Shown here one piece after another: positions 34,947-41,923 of a DNA stretch of 41,923 bases. The number at the start of each line of letters is the position of its first letter. Within the stretch, counting starts at the first letter, position 1. The position numbers and the translations under genes are program-made. Origin of the DNA: an uncultured Alphaproteobacteria bacterium (lineage in GTDB: Bacteria; Pseudomonadota; Alphaproteobacteria; CAAHEQ01; UBA3637); the NCBI GenBank assembly GCA_944391585.1, contig CALXUD010000004.1, positions 1-41,923 of the forward strand. Reading direction: 5' to 3'. The notes beneath the pieces are model-generated. The model worked only from the letters and a program-made list of their open reading frames with translations, searched no databases and was not told where the DNA came from.

Positions 34947-36707
34947 ATGGAAAAACAAGTAAATGTTATTATAGATGGTGTTAAAGTTAGTGTTCCTGAA
35001 GGGACAACCATTTTAGATGCTGCACGTAAAATTCAAGTGGAAATCCCAACCTTATGTTATCATCCGGATTTGCATCCACGTGCTTCTTGTGGTATTTGTG
35101 TTGTTAAAGTGGGTGGAAAAATGTTGCGCGCTTGCTGCACACCGGTAGAAGAGGGAATGGATATTATTACCCGCGATCCGGAAATCATTGAAACAAGACG
35201 CACGATTTTAAAGCTAGAGCTTTCACATCATCCGCAAGAATGTTTAACTTGTATTAGAAATGAATCTTGTGAATTACAACATTTAACATCTATTTTTGGA
35301 ATTCGGGAGCGTGGTTTTAATAACATTACCCCACAATTACCCAAAGATGATAGCACAAAATGTATTGTTTTTGATCCACGTAAGTGTATTTTATGCGGTC
35401 GCTGTATTGAGGTCTGTCAAACTGTTCAAAAAGTATCTGCTTTGGCTTTTTTAAATCGCAGTATTGATACACAAGTAGCTCCTGCAGGAGATTTGCCATT
35501 AGCCGATACGCCGTGCATAAAATGTGGACAATGTACAGCACATTGTCCGACAGGAGCATTAACTGAATATGATAGTTCTGAAGAAGTTTGGAAAATGCTA
35601 GAAAATCCAGATTATTATACAGTTGTTCAAATTGCACCGGCGGTACGTGTTTCTTTGGGTGAAGCTTTTGGATTAGAGCCAGGAACATTAACGACTGGAA
35701 AAATTTATGCTGCATTACGTCGAATGGGTTTTAAAGCAATTTTTGATACAAATTTTGGTGCCGATGTGACTATTATGGAAGAGGCAAGTGAGTTTGTGGA
35801 ACGCTTTACCAAAAATCCAAAGTCATTACCTTTGATTACAAGTTGTTGTCCGGCTTGGGTAGATTATATGGAAAAATTTTTCCCGGATATGATTCCTTAT
35901 TTCTCAACATGTAAATCTCCACATGCAATTGTTGGAGCATTATCAAAGACTTATTATGCAGATAAAATAAAAATTCCTGTGGAAAAAATGCGCGTTGTTT
36001 CCATTATGCCTTGTACAGCAAAAAAATTTGAAATTATTCGTTCAAAAGATATGTTCTCCAGTGGTTTTCAAGATGTAGATGTGACATTAACAACGCGTGA
36101 AATCGCTCGTATGATTAAGCAAGCTGGGATTGATTTTGTTAATTTGCCAGAAGAAAAAGCTGATAATCCATTGGGGGAATACACAGGTGCTGGAACGGTA
36201 TTTGGTTTTTCCGGCGGGGTGATGGAAGCGGCGTTGCGTACGGCACATTATCTGATTACCGGTAAAGAAATGGCGGATAAAAATTTGGAAATTAAGCCAA
36301 TTTTGGGTTTAGATAAAGGTATTAAGGAAATGACAATGACAATTCAAGGTCATGAGATTCGGATTGCTGTTGCTCATGGAATTGGCCATGTTGGGGACTT
36401 ATTAACACATATTCGTGAAAAATTGGCACGTGGAGAAGAAACGCCGTATCACTTTATTGAGGTGATGGCATGTTCTGGTGGATGTGTTGGAGGTGGAGGG
36501 CAACCACGTGGAGTCACAAATGAAGTACGTAAAGAACGGATGAAGGGGTTAATGAAAGATGATAAACAATCTCAGAAACGGTGCTCTCATCAAAATAAAG
36601 ACGTGCAAAAATTGTATAAAACCTTTTTGAAAAAGCCATTGAGTAAAAAGGCTCATGAGTTATTACACACGCATTATATAGCACGCCCGTTATATAAGAA
36701 AGATTAG
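34947..36707 (+). CDS. hydA: [FeFe]-hydrogenase catalytic subunit (HydA)
   Basis: This subunit makes or consumes H2 at the H-cluster. In order: an N-terminal [2Fe-2S] plant ferredoxin-like domain (CYHPDLHPRASCGIC and ACCTP), a His-type [4Fe-4S] (HHPQECLTCIRNESCELQ), two [4Fe-4S] (CILCGRCIEVC and CIKCGQCTAHCPTG), then the H-cluster motifs TSCCPAW (298-304), MPCTAKKFE (from 354) and MACSGGCVGGGGQP (from 507). The L3 motif has S510 where P is usual (MACPGGC). The C-terminal 60 residues form the small-subunit-like tail. At 586 residues it is an M3-type enzyme. It begins one base after hydB. Maturases HydE, HydF and HydG are not in the window but are needed for activity. Confidence 0.95.
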   Translation: MEKQVNVIIDGVKVSVPEGTTILDAARKIQVEIPTLCYHPDLHPRASCGICVVKVGGKMLRACCTPVEEGMDIITRDPEIIETRRTILKLELSHHPQECLTCIRNESCELQHLTSIFGIRERGFNNITPQLPKDDSTKCIVFDPRKCILCGRCIEVCQTVQKVSALAFLNRSIDTQVAPAGDLPLADTPCIKCGQCTAHCPTGALTEYDSSEEVWKMLENPDYYTVVQIAPAVRVSLGEAFGLEPGTLTTGKIYAALRRMGFKAIFDTNFGADVTIMEEASEFVERFTKNPKSLPLITSCCPAWVDYMEKFFPDMIPYFSTCKSPHAIVGALSKTYYADKIKIPVEKMRVVSIMPCTAKKFEIIRSKDMFSSGFQDVDVTLTTREIARMIKQAGIDFVNLPEEKADNPLGEYTGAGTVFGFSGGVMEAALRTAHYLITGKEMADKNLEIKPILGLDKGIKEMTMTIQGHEIRIAVAHGIGHVGDLLTHIREKLARGEETPYHFIEVMACSGGCVGGGGQPRGVTNEVRKERMKGLMKDDKQSQKRCSHQNKDVQKLYKTFLKKPLSKKAHELLHTHYIARPLYKKD

Positions 36708-36729
36708 TTGTTTAAAAACTTTAATATAT

Positions 36730-37176
36730 TTATTTAATTTTTTGATTTTTAAAGATATATTTTGTTTTGTATTCTTTTATTTTTTCGGCTGAAATAAAGC
36801 GCTTATAATCTGTAAAAGTTGGATTTGGCATATGATCCCAATCGTTCACCCATATCCAAGATTCACACTTGTCGGGCTCCATTACTTGCGGAATACCGGA
36901 TTGGATACAGGCCCCCATAATGACAGAAATGGAATGCTTGTTTTCTTCTTTAAAAATATTTTCCGTAATACCGATTAATTTCAGTTTATGGATTTTTAAT
37001 CCTGTTTCTTCCCATGCTTCACGTTGAACGGCCTTGTTGATTGTTTCCCCAAATTCAATCCATCCGCCGGGTAAGCAATATCGTCCGTTGGCATGTGCTG
37101 ATTTACGTTTGCCCATTAAAAATTGGCCGCGTTCGTTAAAAATCACAACGCCACATCCAATACCCGGTCTATCCAT
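36730..37176 (-). CDS. Nudix hydrolase
   Basis: A 148-residue Nudix protein that hydrolyses a nucleoside diphosphate linked to another group. The Nudix box fits GX5EX7REUXEEXGU: it starts GGWIEFGE and ends REAWEETGL, with the metal-binding glutamates in REAWEETGL (residues about 55-64). The preceding YCLPGGW and the opening GCGVVIFNERGQFLMGKR are typical of small ADP-ribose or nucleotide-sugar-type members. The substrate is unknown. The C-terminus is lysine-rich. It lies convergent with hydA, whose stop is 22 bases away, and divergent from the SIMPL gene. Confidence 0.9.
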   Translation of the reverse strand: MDRPGIGCGVVIFNERGQFLMGKRKSAHANGRYCLPGGWIEFGETINKAVQREAWEETGLKIHKLKLIGITENIFKEENKHSISVIMGACIQSGIPQVMEPDKCESWIWVNDWDHMPNPTFTDYKRFISAEKIKEYKTKYIFKNQKIK

Positions 37177-37195
37177 TTTCCCTCCTAAAAAAAAC

Positions 37196-37224
37196 TTGTA
37201 TTTTCTTTTTTTTCCACTTATTAT
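37196..37224 (+). promoter_or_regulatory. Predicted promoter of the SIMPL-BOF gene pair
   Basis: TTGTAT and TATTAT are spaced by exactly 17 bases, 24 bases before the ATG at 37249. Confidence 0.5.
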
Positions 37225-37248
37225 TTATATAACATATTGGAGTTAAGA

Positions 37249-37968
37249 ATGGAAACAAAAATAATTGCTGGCTTATTGATTGCAGGAGGAATAGCTCTTG
37301 GAGGTTTTTTCCCTGGCTATTATTACTATCAAGCGCAAATGAATAACCGAACCGTGACAGTGAAAGGATTGGCTGAAAAAGATGTAAAAGCTGACTTAGC
37401 TGTTTGGGATATTAAATTTAAAACAACGGGTAATGATTTAGCAGTCCTTCAAAAAATGATGGAAAATCATTTAGATTTAATTTTATCTTATTTGAAAGAA
37501 TGTGGATTTTCCTCAACGGAAATTATTATTGGTCGTATGAATACAAATGATCTGATGACAAATCCTTATCGAGATGATAAAGTATCTACTTCCCGTTATA
37601 TTTTAAGTCAAACAATTACCGTTCGCTCTCATCAAGTTGATCAAACGGAAAGTGCTTTGCGAGCGATTAGCTCTTTAGTCTCTAAAGGTGTTATTTTTGA
37701 TAATCAGGAATATGGTTCCCCTGTTTCTTATTTGTTTACAGGGTTAAATGCGGTTAAACCGCAAATGTTAGAGGAGGCGACTCAAAATGCTCGTCAAGCG
37801 GCAGAAGAGTTTGCTAAAAGCTCCAATAGTCAAGTCGGTAAAATTAAAAATGCCAATCAAGGTGTTTTTTCTATTTTACCAAGAGAGCAAACACCGGGTG
37901 CAAACGAATCTGAACAAATTAATAAAAAAATTCGAGTTGTTTCAACCGTTGTTTATTATTTAAATTAA
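37249..37968 (+). CDS. SIMPL domain protein (DUF541)
   Basis: A 239-residue protein with one N-terminal helix (IIAGLLIAGGIALGGFFPGYYYY), probably an anchor or signal, followed by a SIMPL domain (RTVTVKGLAEKDVKADLAVW at its start). SIMPL proteins are exported and linked to the cell envelope and stress, with no defined enzyme activity. I choose the ATG at 37249 because GGAG lies a few bases upstream; the TTG at 37237 is on that site. The next gene is an exported BOF protein 19 bases later, so the pair may be an envelope-stress operon. The region ends with a conserved-looking KIRVVSTVVYYL strand. Confidence 0.85.
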   Translation: METKIIAGLLIAGGIALGGFFPGYYYYQAQMNNRTVTVKGLAEKDVKADLAVWDIKFKTTGNDLAVLQKMMENHLDLILSYLKECGFSSTEIIIGRMNTNDLMTNPYRDDKVSTSRYILSQTITVRSHQVDQTESALRAISSLVSKGVIFDNQEYGSPVSYLFTGLNAVKPQMLEEATQNARQAAEEFAKSSNSQVGKIKNANQGVFSILPREQTPGANESEQINKKIRVVSTVVYYLN

Positions 37969-37987
37969 ACATAGAAAGGAGAAAAAT

Positions 37988-38356
37988 ATGAAAAAGTTAT
38001 TATTAGCGTCTATTTTAGGTGTTGCCTTCATGACATCTTCTGCAGTGATGGCTCAATTAGCTCCAACAGGAGGATTTAAAGGCCCTTCTGCCGTTGGTAT
38101 GGCTACAGTTGCCGATGTGGCGGCAATGCCCGATGATCAACATGTCATTTTAGAGGGATATATTGAACAACATCTACGTGGAGATAAATATTTATTTAAA
38201 GATAATACCGGAAAAATTACGGTTGAAATTGATGAAGATGATTGGCGTGGTTTGACAGTTGAACCAACAACAAAAGTTCAAATTAACGGTGAAGTTGATA
38301 AAGGTCTTTTTGAAGAAACAACCGTTGATGTTGATGTCATTCAATTGGCGAAATAA
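37988..38356 (+). CDS. BOF/YgiW-YdeI family periplasmic OB-fold protein
   Basis: A 122-residue protein with a Sec signal peptide (cleavage after AVMA) and an OB-fold domain. Signature phrases are GGFKGPSA, VEG-type strand ILEGYIEQHLRGDKYLFKD, and DDWRGLTVEPTTKVQINGEVD. Family members (YgiW, YdeI, BOF) are stress-tolerance proteins in the periplasm, often bound to small cations or involved in resistance to peptides and oxidants. It is encoded 19 bases after the SIMPL gene with an AAGGAG site and is followed by a strong terminator. Confidence 0.9.
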   Translation: MKKLLLASILGVAFMTSSAVMAQLAPTGGFKGPSAVGMATVADVAAMPDDQHVILEGYIEQHLRGDKYLFKDNTGKITVEIDEDDWRGLTVEPTTKVQINGEVDKGLFEETTVDVDVIQLAK

Positions 38357-38371
38357 TCAATTTTCCTAGAT

Positions 38372-38400
38372 AAAATCCCCGATATCATCGGGGATTTTTT
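38372..38400. terminator. Bidirectional rho-independent terminator
   Basis: AAATCCCCGAT pairs with ATCGGGGATTT around a three-base loop and ends in T residues. It closes the BOF transcript and meets the stop codon of the converging PEBP gene. Confidence 0.9.
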
Positions 38401-38875
38401 AGTTTTTATAAAACCCTGTTAAAATAGCTGTTCCCAAAATATGCTCTTTATGACGTATTAAAATTTCTTCAAGAGTTTTACGAGTAAACCCAGTTTTTAA
38501 ATCCAATTCTATATCCAAAGCATAAACCGTAAAAATATATTTATGTATTTTATCAGGGGGAGCAGGTCCTCCATAACAATCTTCATTCCAAGAATTTTTC
38601 CCTTGAATAAGAAGATCGTTTTGTTGGGAAGCATTTTCCGGTAAAATAGGTTCTTTTAAATTAGCAATTAACCAATGAACCCAAATAAAACCAGCTACAG
38701 AAACAGAATCTGGATCATCCATAATTAAAACAAAAGATTTTGTCCCTTTAGGAGGCTCATGAATGGTAATTTCTGGAGATAATAATGGCATACCTATATT
38801 ATTCGTTTTACCTCGTTTTCCGCATATGTCTTTTATAAAACCATTTTCATCAATATCTGCACTGGTTATAAACAT
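38399..38875 (-). CDS. YbhB/YbcL family (PEBP/Raf kinase inhibitor-like) protein
   Basis: The 158 residues match the bacterial phosphatidylethanolamine-binding protein-like family. The ligand-pocket motif LIMDDPDSV, followed by GFIWVHWLIANL (DPD and HW), and the later EDCYGGPAPPDKIHKYIFTVYAL (GPxPP and HxY) are all present. The molecular function of bacterial members is unknown. There is no signal peptide, so it is cytoplasmic. AAGGAGGATTATTG is visible ahead of the ATG on the minus strand. It converges with the BOF gene and is divergent from the DNA glycosylase. Confidence 0.9.
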   Translation of the reverse strand: MFITSADIDENGFIKDICGKRGKTNNIGMPLLSPEITIHEPPKGTKSFVLIMDDPDSVSVAGFIWVHWLIANLKEPILPENASQQNDLLIQGKNSWNEDCYGGPAPPDKIHKYIFTVYALDIELDLKTGFTRKTLEEILIRHKEHILGTAILTGFYKN

Positions 38876-38929
38876 TCAATAATCCTCCTTCTTCTCTTTA
38901 TAAAGGTTTTTTATTTCGAAAGTCAAGCC

Positions 38930-38958
38930 TTTCTTTTTATTTTAAAATCATATATAAT
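38930..38958 (+). promoter_or_regulatory. Predicted promoter of the 3-methyladenine glycosylase, leaderless
   Basis: A perfect -10 box TATAAT at 38953-38958 lies seven bases before the ATG at 38965, so transcription probably begins at the start codon. The -35 match (TTTCTT) is weak. No ribosome-binding site is present. Confidence 0.4.
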
Positions 38959-38964
38959 TTAAGT

Positions 38965-39558
38965 ATGGATATGGATTTTACTAAACGAAAATTACCGCGT
39001 GAATCTTATTTGCAAGATATTTTTGACATTGCTAAAAGGACATTGCTCGGAGCTTATTTATGCACATATACGGAAGGTCAATTAACAGTTGGTCAGATTT
39101 GTGAATTAGAAGTGTATTTAGGAGCTCATGATAAAGCGTCGCATACCTATCAATATCATCGTTCACCTCGTGTGGAAAGTATGTATAAAATCGGGGGACA
39201 CACTTATGTATTTTTTGTATATGGGATGCATCATCAATTATGTGTCGTGACGAATGAAGCTGAAGAACCGAATGCGATTTTAATTCGGGGAGTTAAACCA
39301 ATTTATGGAATTGATGTGATGAAAAAACGCCGTCAGATGCAAAATTTGAAAAATTTAACCAATGGACCGGGGAAGGTGTGTCAAGCATTTGGAATTACCC
39401 GAAAAATGGATGGAAAAGACTTATTGGGAGATGAAATTTGGATAGCTCCCAGAGTAGAAAAAATCCCTTTACGCCGAATAAAAGCAACTCCTAGAATTGG
39501 TATCCCATATGCAGAAGAATTTAGATTAAAACCCTGGCGTTTTATATTAGAGTATTAG
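38965..39558 (+). CDS. DNA-3-methyladenine glycosylase (AAG/MPG family)
   Basis: A base-excision repair enzyme that removes alkylated purines from DNA. At 197 residues it is a compact member of the AAG/MPG fold. Motifs: LPRESYLQDIFDIAKRTLLG at the start, LEVYLGAHDKASHTY (with the catalytic Glu/His region), VESMYKIGGHTYVFFVYGMHHQLCVVT, ILIRGVKPI, and NGPGKVCQAFGI. The protein ends in RFILEY. The gene appears leaderless. It is convergent with the phosphopantetheinyl transferase, the two stop codons overlapping by four bases. Confidence 0.93.
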   Translation: MDMDFTKRKLPRESYLQDIFDIAKRTLLGAYLCTYTEGQLTVGQICELEVYLGAHDKASHTYQYHRSPRVESMYKIGGHTYVFFVYGMHHQLCVVTNEAEEPNAILIRGVKPIYGIDVMKKRRQMQNLKNLTNGPGKVCQAFGITRKMDGKDLLGDEIWIAPRVEKIPLRRIKATPRIGIPYAEEFRLKPWRFILEY

Positions 39559-40148
39559 TTTAAATTAATAAATTTAATATCTGATTTTATTTTATTATAT
39601 GATGAAATTGTTGCTGCATATTTTGGAATATTTGTGATGTCGTAAAAATAAATGTTCTTTTTTCGTTCTTCTAAAGATTGAAGTTTAAAAGCAGCTTCCT
39701 TGTGTGTCCATAAACGATAAAAAAATGCTTGTTTTTCGATATCGGATTTTTGATTCCAATCATTTGGTATTTCAGTTGGAAAAATGCGTTTCATTAAATG
39801 ATTAACAGACTTATTTTGTATTTCTTGAATATCAACACCAATTGCTTCATTGGCTAATACAAAAACGATATATTTTTTAGAATGCGACAAACTGATATAA
39901 TATCCCTTTTCTTGGGGGAGAAAAAGAGAACCATTTTTATGAACGCCAATTTCAATTTCAGTCGTTTTTTTTTCAAAATAGACCGCGCATTGTTTTTTAA
40001 TAAGAGCGCGCCCTAAAATAAATTCACGCCGCCGTTTTAAAGATGGCATCTCGCTTAATCGTTTTTTTTCCGCAACGGACAACACTTCTTCCCATTTTTT
40101 GAGGCTTTCGCTTGATATGTTTTCTATATCGGCAATGAAACAAATCAT
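39555..40148 (-). CDS. 4'-phosphopantetheinyl transferase (Sfp-like)
   Basis: This 197-residue protein belongs to the Sfp/HetI type that transfers phosphopantetheine from coenzyme A to acyl, aryl or peptidyl carrier proteins. The motifs are IGVDIQEI (magnesium-binding D) and FYRLWTHKEAAFKL (W-x-x-KEA), and the earlier LGRALIKKQ. It is longer than AcpS, so it likely serves a fatty acid, polyketide or peptide carrier other than the housekeeping route, but no such synthase is visible. The start overlaps the stop of the broken LD-carboxypeptidase by four bases, so they form one operon. Confidence 0.88.
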   Translation of the reverse strand: MICFIADIENISSESLKKWEEVLSVAEKKRLSEMPSLKRRREFILGRALIKKQCAVYFEKKTTEIEIGVHKNGSLFLPQEKGYYISLSHSKKYIVFVLANEAIGVDIQEIQNKSVNHLMKRIFPTEIPNDWNQKSDIEKQAFFYRLWTHKEAAFKLQSLEERKKNIYFYDITNIPKYAATISSYNKIKSDIKFINLN

Positions 40149-41224
40149 GCGCTTACTCCGCTTTCTAGAATAGAAACGGTTTTTTGTGTCGGATTAATTT
40201 CACATTCTGCCCCGTATGGAAGAATGAGTTGTGGAACCGTATGCCCATAGTCCATATTGGTAACAACCGCTAAATCTTCTCGTCCATATTCTTTCAACAC
40301 CTTTAAAATTGCGTCATCAAATTTCGGATATGTGGCAAGCCATTTGTTTTTATGTTCTTCATCAATGAATTTACCGCTGCCCGGTCTGGCAAATAAAAGC
40401 CCATTGAGAGAGTTTAAAATCCCCTGTGCACCTAAATTACGCAACCAGCAAGTCATCGTAGCGGGAGAGGGCATTTCTTCTGAATTTTCAAGGAACAAAA
40501 TAGCACCTTTAAAATCATCTAAAGTCGGCCATAATGCAGTTCCCACACACATCTCCATTAAAACATCTGTGCAACCGCCAATGAGTGGTCCTTTGACCGT
40601 TTTATTGCCTTGAATATATCGCCAAGGAGTCGAAGGAATACGTGGTCGTTTAGGTTGTTCTTTAGCTCGCCAATCTACAAAGTCAACAATGAAGTATTCA
40701 CTTTGAGGTAAAACACCGATGGGTTCAGTTGAAAAGAGAGTCTTTTTTGTATTTTGAATCATGATATCCGGAACTCCTCCATTTTAGGCATATCAAAAAA
40801 AAAGACAAGCAGAATAAAAAGAACGCAGACCGGCTTTAAAGCACATTAAATGGTTAGTGGTGCTATCTGAAATCCCCAGAAAGATTTTTGGATTTTTTCG
40901 AATAATATCAAAATGTGTTTCATTCATTAAAGAGAGGAGGCGAATTGTGTCGTCCCCGCCAATGTTGCAAATAATTCCCTTAATATCCGGGTTTTGAAAA
41001 GCCCACATCATGTCTTCTAATCGCCATTCTGGATGATTATAAATTTCATCAGGCATTTTCAAAGCATGTGGCGTTGGTATTACATTAATACCAAATGTTT
41101 CTTCTAATTGTTGAACTCCTTGTTTATAACGGTTGGGAAATAAACCAGCTGCACCAAAAGAAAGAGTAATGGCAGCAATTGTATCTCCTTGTTTTAAAAG
41201 TGTTGGTTTAACGAGTGTTTTCAT
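40145..41224 (-). pseudogene. LD-carboxypeptidase (S66/MccF-like), interrupted by two in-frame stops
   Basis: Peptidase S66 enzymes trim murein tetrapeptides or, as MccF, inactivate microcin C. Two ORFs in the same frame together make one family member of about 359 residues. The N-terminal part (41224-40793) has the nucleophile serine region GISDSTTNHLM. Then come TGA (40795-40793) and TAA (40786-40784). The C-terminal part (40783 down, first ATG 40762) has LIGGCTDVLME, LENSEE with the likely Glu and NMDYGHTVPQ with the likely His. Reading across the stops gives SFYSACLFF-stop-YA-stop-NGGVPD, which aligns without gaps to the expected (FYGPALLTDFAENGG)-like segment. So the gene is probably inactivated by substitutions. 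GGAGGAG before the 40762 ATG could let the second half be translated alone, but it would lack the serine. Confidence 0.8.
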
Positions 41225-41923
41225 TTTTAAGTGTTTCCTTCATTATTTTAAAGAATTTTTTTGAACCGTGTCCTTTGTCTGCCACAATGAGAAGGCGCGA
41301 TTTTGGATGGGCTTGATGCAAATCAAAAGCTTGATATAAAGGACAACAAAAATCCAATCTGTTATGAAAAATCAACAGGGGAATTTTAGCAATTTTGGAA
41401 ATATCGTGAAGCAATTGATTTTCTTTTAAGAACATATGATTCTTTTCGTAATGCATATAGATTCTGAATGAATTCAATTTCTTTTCCAAAATAGGCTGAT
41501 GTGTTGGAAATTGAATATCCATTTCTCCTAATAAATGTTCATAAGCTTTATAGTAATTGAAAGCCTTGGCCTGATCAGATTTTTTAGATGAAAAAATAAG
41601 TTTATGATAATAATTGATAATTCCATCCTTACCGGCTTCATTTTCTAATATCTGAATTAAGTCCGGGTAAAAGAGACGGCTGGTTTTATAGATCCATTCC
41701 GAATCTTGCTTGCGTCCTAAAAATACGCAATTCACAATGATTTTTTTGCTTATTTCCGGGTAGGTTTCAGCAAAGAGCAGGGCGCATGTTGCGCCATATG
41801 ATCCTCCGGCGACAATGATCTTTTCTTTAATTTTTAAATAATCAATTAAACGCTTTCCATCAGAAACGGTTTTTTGAATAGTGTTTTCATAAAATGGGTC
41901 TTGATAGGTTGACAGACCACATC
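41208..41923 (-). CDS. Proline-iminopeptidase-like alpha/beta hydrolase (5' end outside window)
   Basis: The frame is open to the window edge and starts beyond it. The visible 237 residues read CGLSTYQDPFYENT, the VAGGSYGATCALL nucleophile elbow, and near the C-terminus a catalytic-type aspartate in FHNRLDFCCP and a histidine in ADKGHGSKK, as in the prolyl aminopeptidase (S33) family. CGLS before NT matches the RGCGxS oxyanion-side motif of proline iminopeptidases. The start codon often assumed at a GTG in the middle of the frame is not right, since coding similarity continues through it. Its stop overlaps the LD-carboxypeptidase start by 17 bases, so both were one operon. Confidence 0.82.
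   Translation of the reverse strand, partial: CGLSTYQDPFYENTIQKTVSDGKRLIDYLKIKEKIIVAGGSYGATCALLFAETYPEISKKIIVNCVFLGRKQDSEWIYKTSRLFYPDLIQILENEAGKDGIINYYHKLIFSSKKSDQAKAFNYYKAYEHLLGEMDIQFPTHQPILEKKLNSFRIYMHYEKNHMFLKENQLLHDISKIAKIPLLIFHNRLDFCCPLYQAFDLHQAHPKSRLLIVADKGHGSKKFFKIMKETLKNENTR

Noticed and set aside
40771-40803. Pair of compensating frameshifts (nine-T run and near CCGG) to explain the broken LD-carboxypeptidase
   Set aside because: Both halves are already in the same frame, and reading through the stops gives a gap-free family-like segment (NGGVPD), so two substitutions explain it with fewer steps. Read data could still change this.
808-41000. Many long opposite-strand open frames, for example inside uvrA, clpX, lon and the hydrogenase genes
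   Set aside because: They overlap well-supported genes in other frames, lack ribosome-binding sites and have no recognisable family features.
1-41923. CRISPR arrays, insertion sequences, prophage or integrase genes
   Set aside because: No regularly spaced repeats, transposase or phage-type genes were found; tRNA ends show no nearby integrase or duplicated attachment segment.

Overview
This window looks like a chromosomal segment of an AT-rich, anaerobic or fermentative Gram-negative bacterium, most likely an uncultured host-associated Alphaproteobacterium. The lineage call rests on gene order: tig-clpP-clpX-lon-hup followed by tRNA-Val, psd-pssA, and a Mic60/mitofilin-like gene directly upstream of hemY are all alphaproteobacterial arrangements. 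The anaerobic call rests on a three-gene NAD-linked [FeFe]-hydrogenase. The habitat call (acidic or gut-like) is inference from the arginine decarboxylase module.

Layout. 1-5305 (+): the 3' end of uvrA, an unknown protein, then a tight phospholipid operon (psd, pssA) running into two small exported proteins and a TrmJ-type rRNA/tRNA methyltransferase. 5312-6907 (-): prfC. 7025-14249 (+): tRNA-Leu, trigger factor, ClpP, ClpX, a frameshifted Lon, a prepilin-like protein, HU and tRNA-Val. 14250-14691: a gene-poor gap with a candidate small RNA on the minus strand. 14692-16786 (-): HemY-like and Mic60-like envelope proteins. 16913-19900 (+): an unknown gene, an archaeal/eukaryotic-type prolyl-tRNA synthetase and a hexapeptide acyltransferase.

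19985-24377 (+) holds the most striking module: an OprB-like porin, a YbhN/MprF-type membrane protein, a pyruvoyl-dependent arginine decarboxylase and an arginine/agmatine-type APC antiporter. Porin, decarboxylase and antiporter correspond to the AaxA-AaxB-AaxC arginine acid-resistance system known from Chlamydia. The aaxB-aaxC junction carries competing RNA hairpins that can sequester the antiporter ribosome-binding site.

24419-32491 is mostly minus strand: a membrane metallophosphoesterase, a family 4 uracil-DNA glycosylase and a complete RND efflux system, with one conserved unknown gene on the plus strand. 32648-36707 (+) encodes the trimeric hydrogenase (NuoE-like, NuoF-like and H-cluster subunits). 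The rest holds a Nudix hydrolase, SIMPL, BOF and PEBP family proteins, a 3-methyladenine glycosylase, and a minus-strand cluster of a 4'-phosphopantetheinyl transferase, an LD-carboxypeptidase broken by two in-frame stops, and the 3' part of a proline-iminopeptidase-like hydrolase that runs off the window.

Two genes are interrupted (lon by a one-base frameshift in an A-run, the LD-carboxypeptidase by TGA and TAA). Whether these are real lesions or assembly errors cannot be settled from the sequence alone. All function calls come from reading motifs and gene context; no database search was run.
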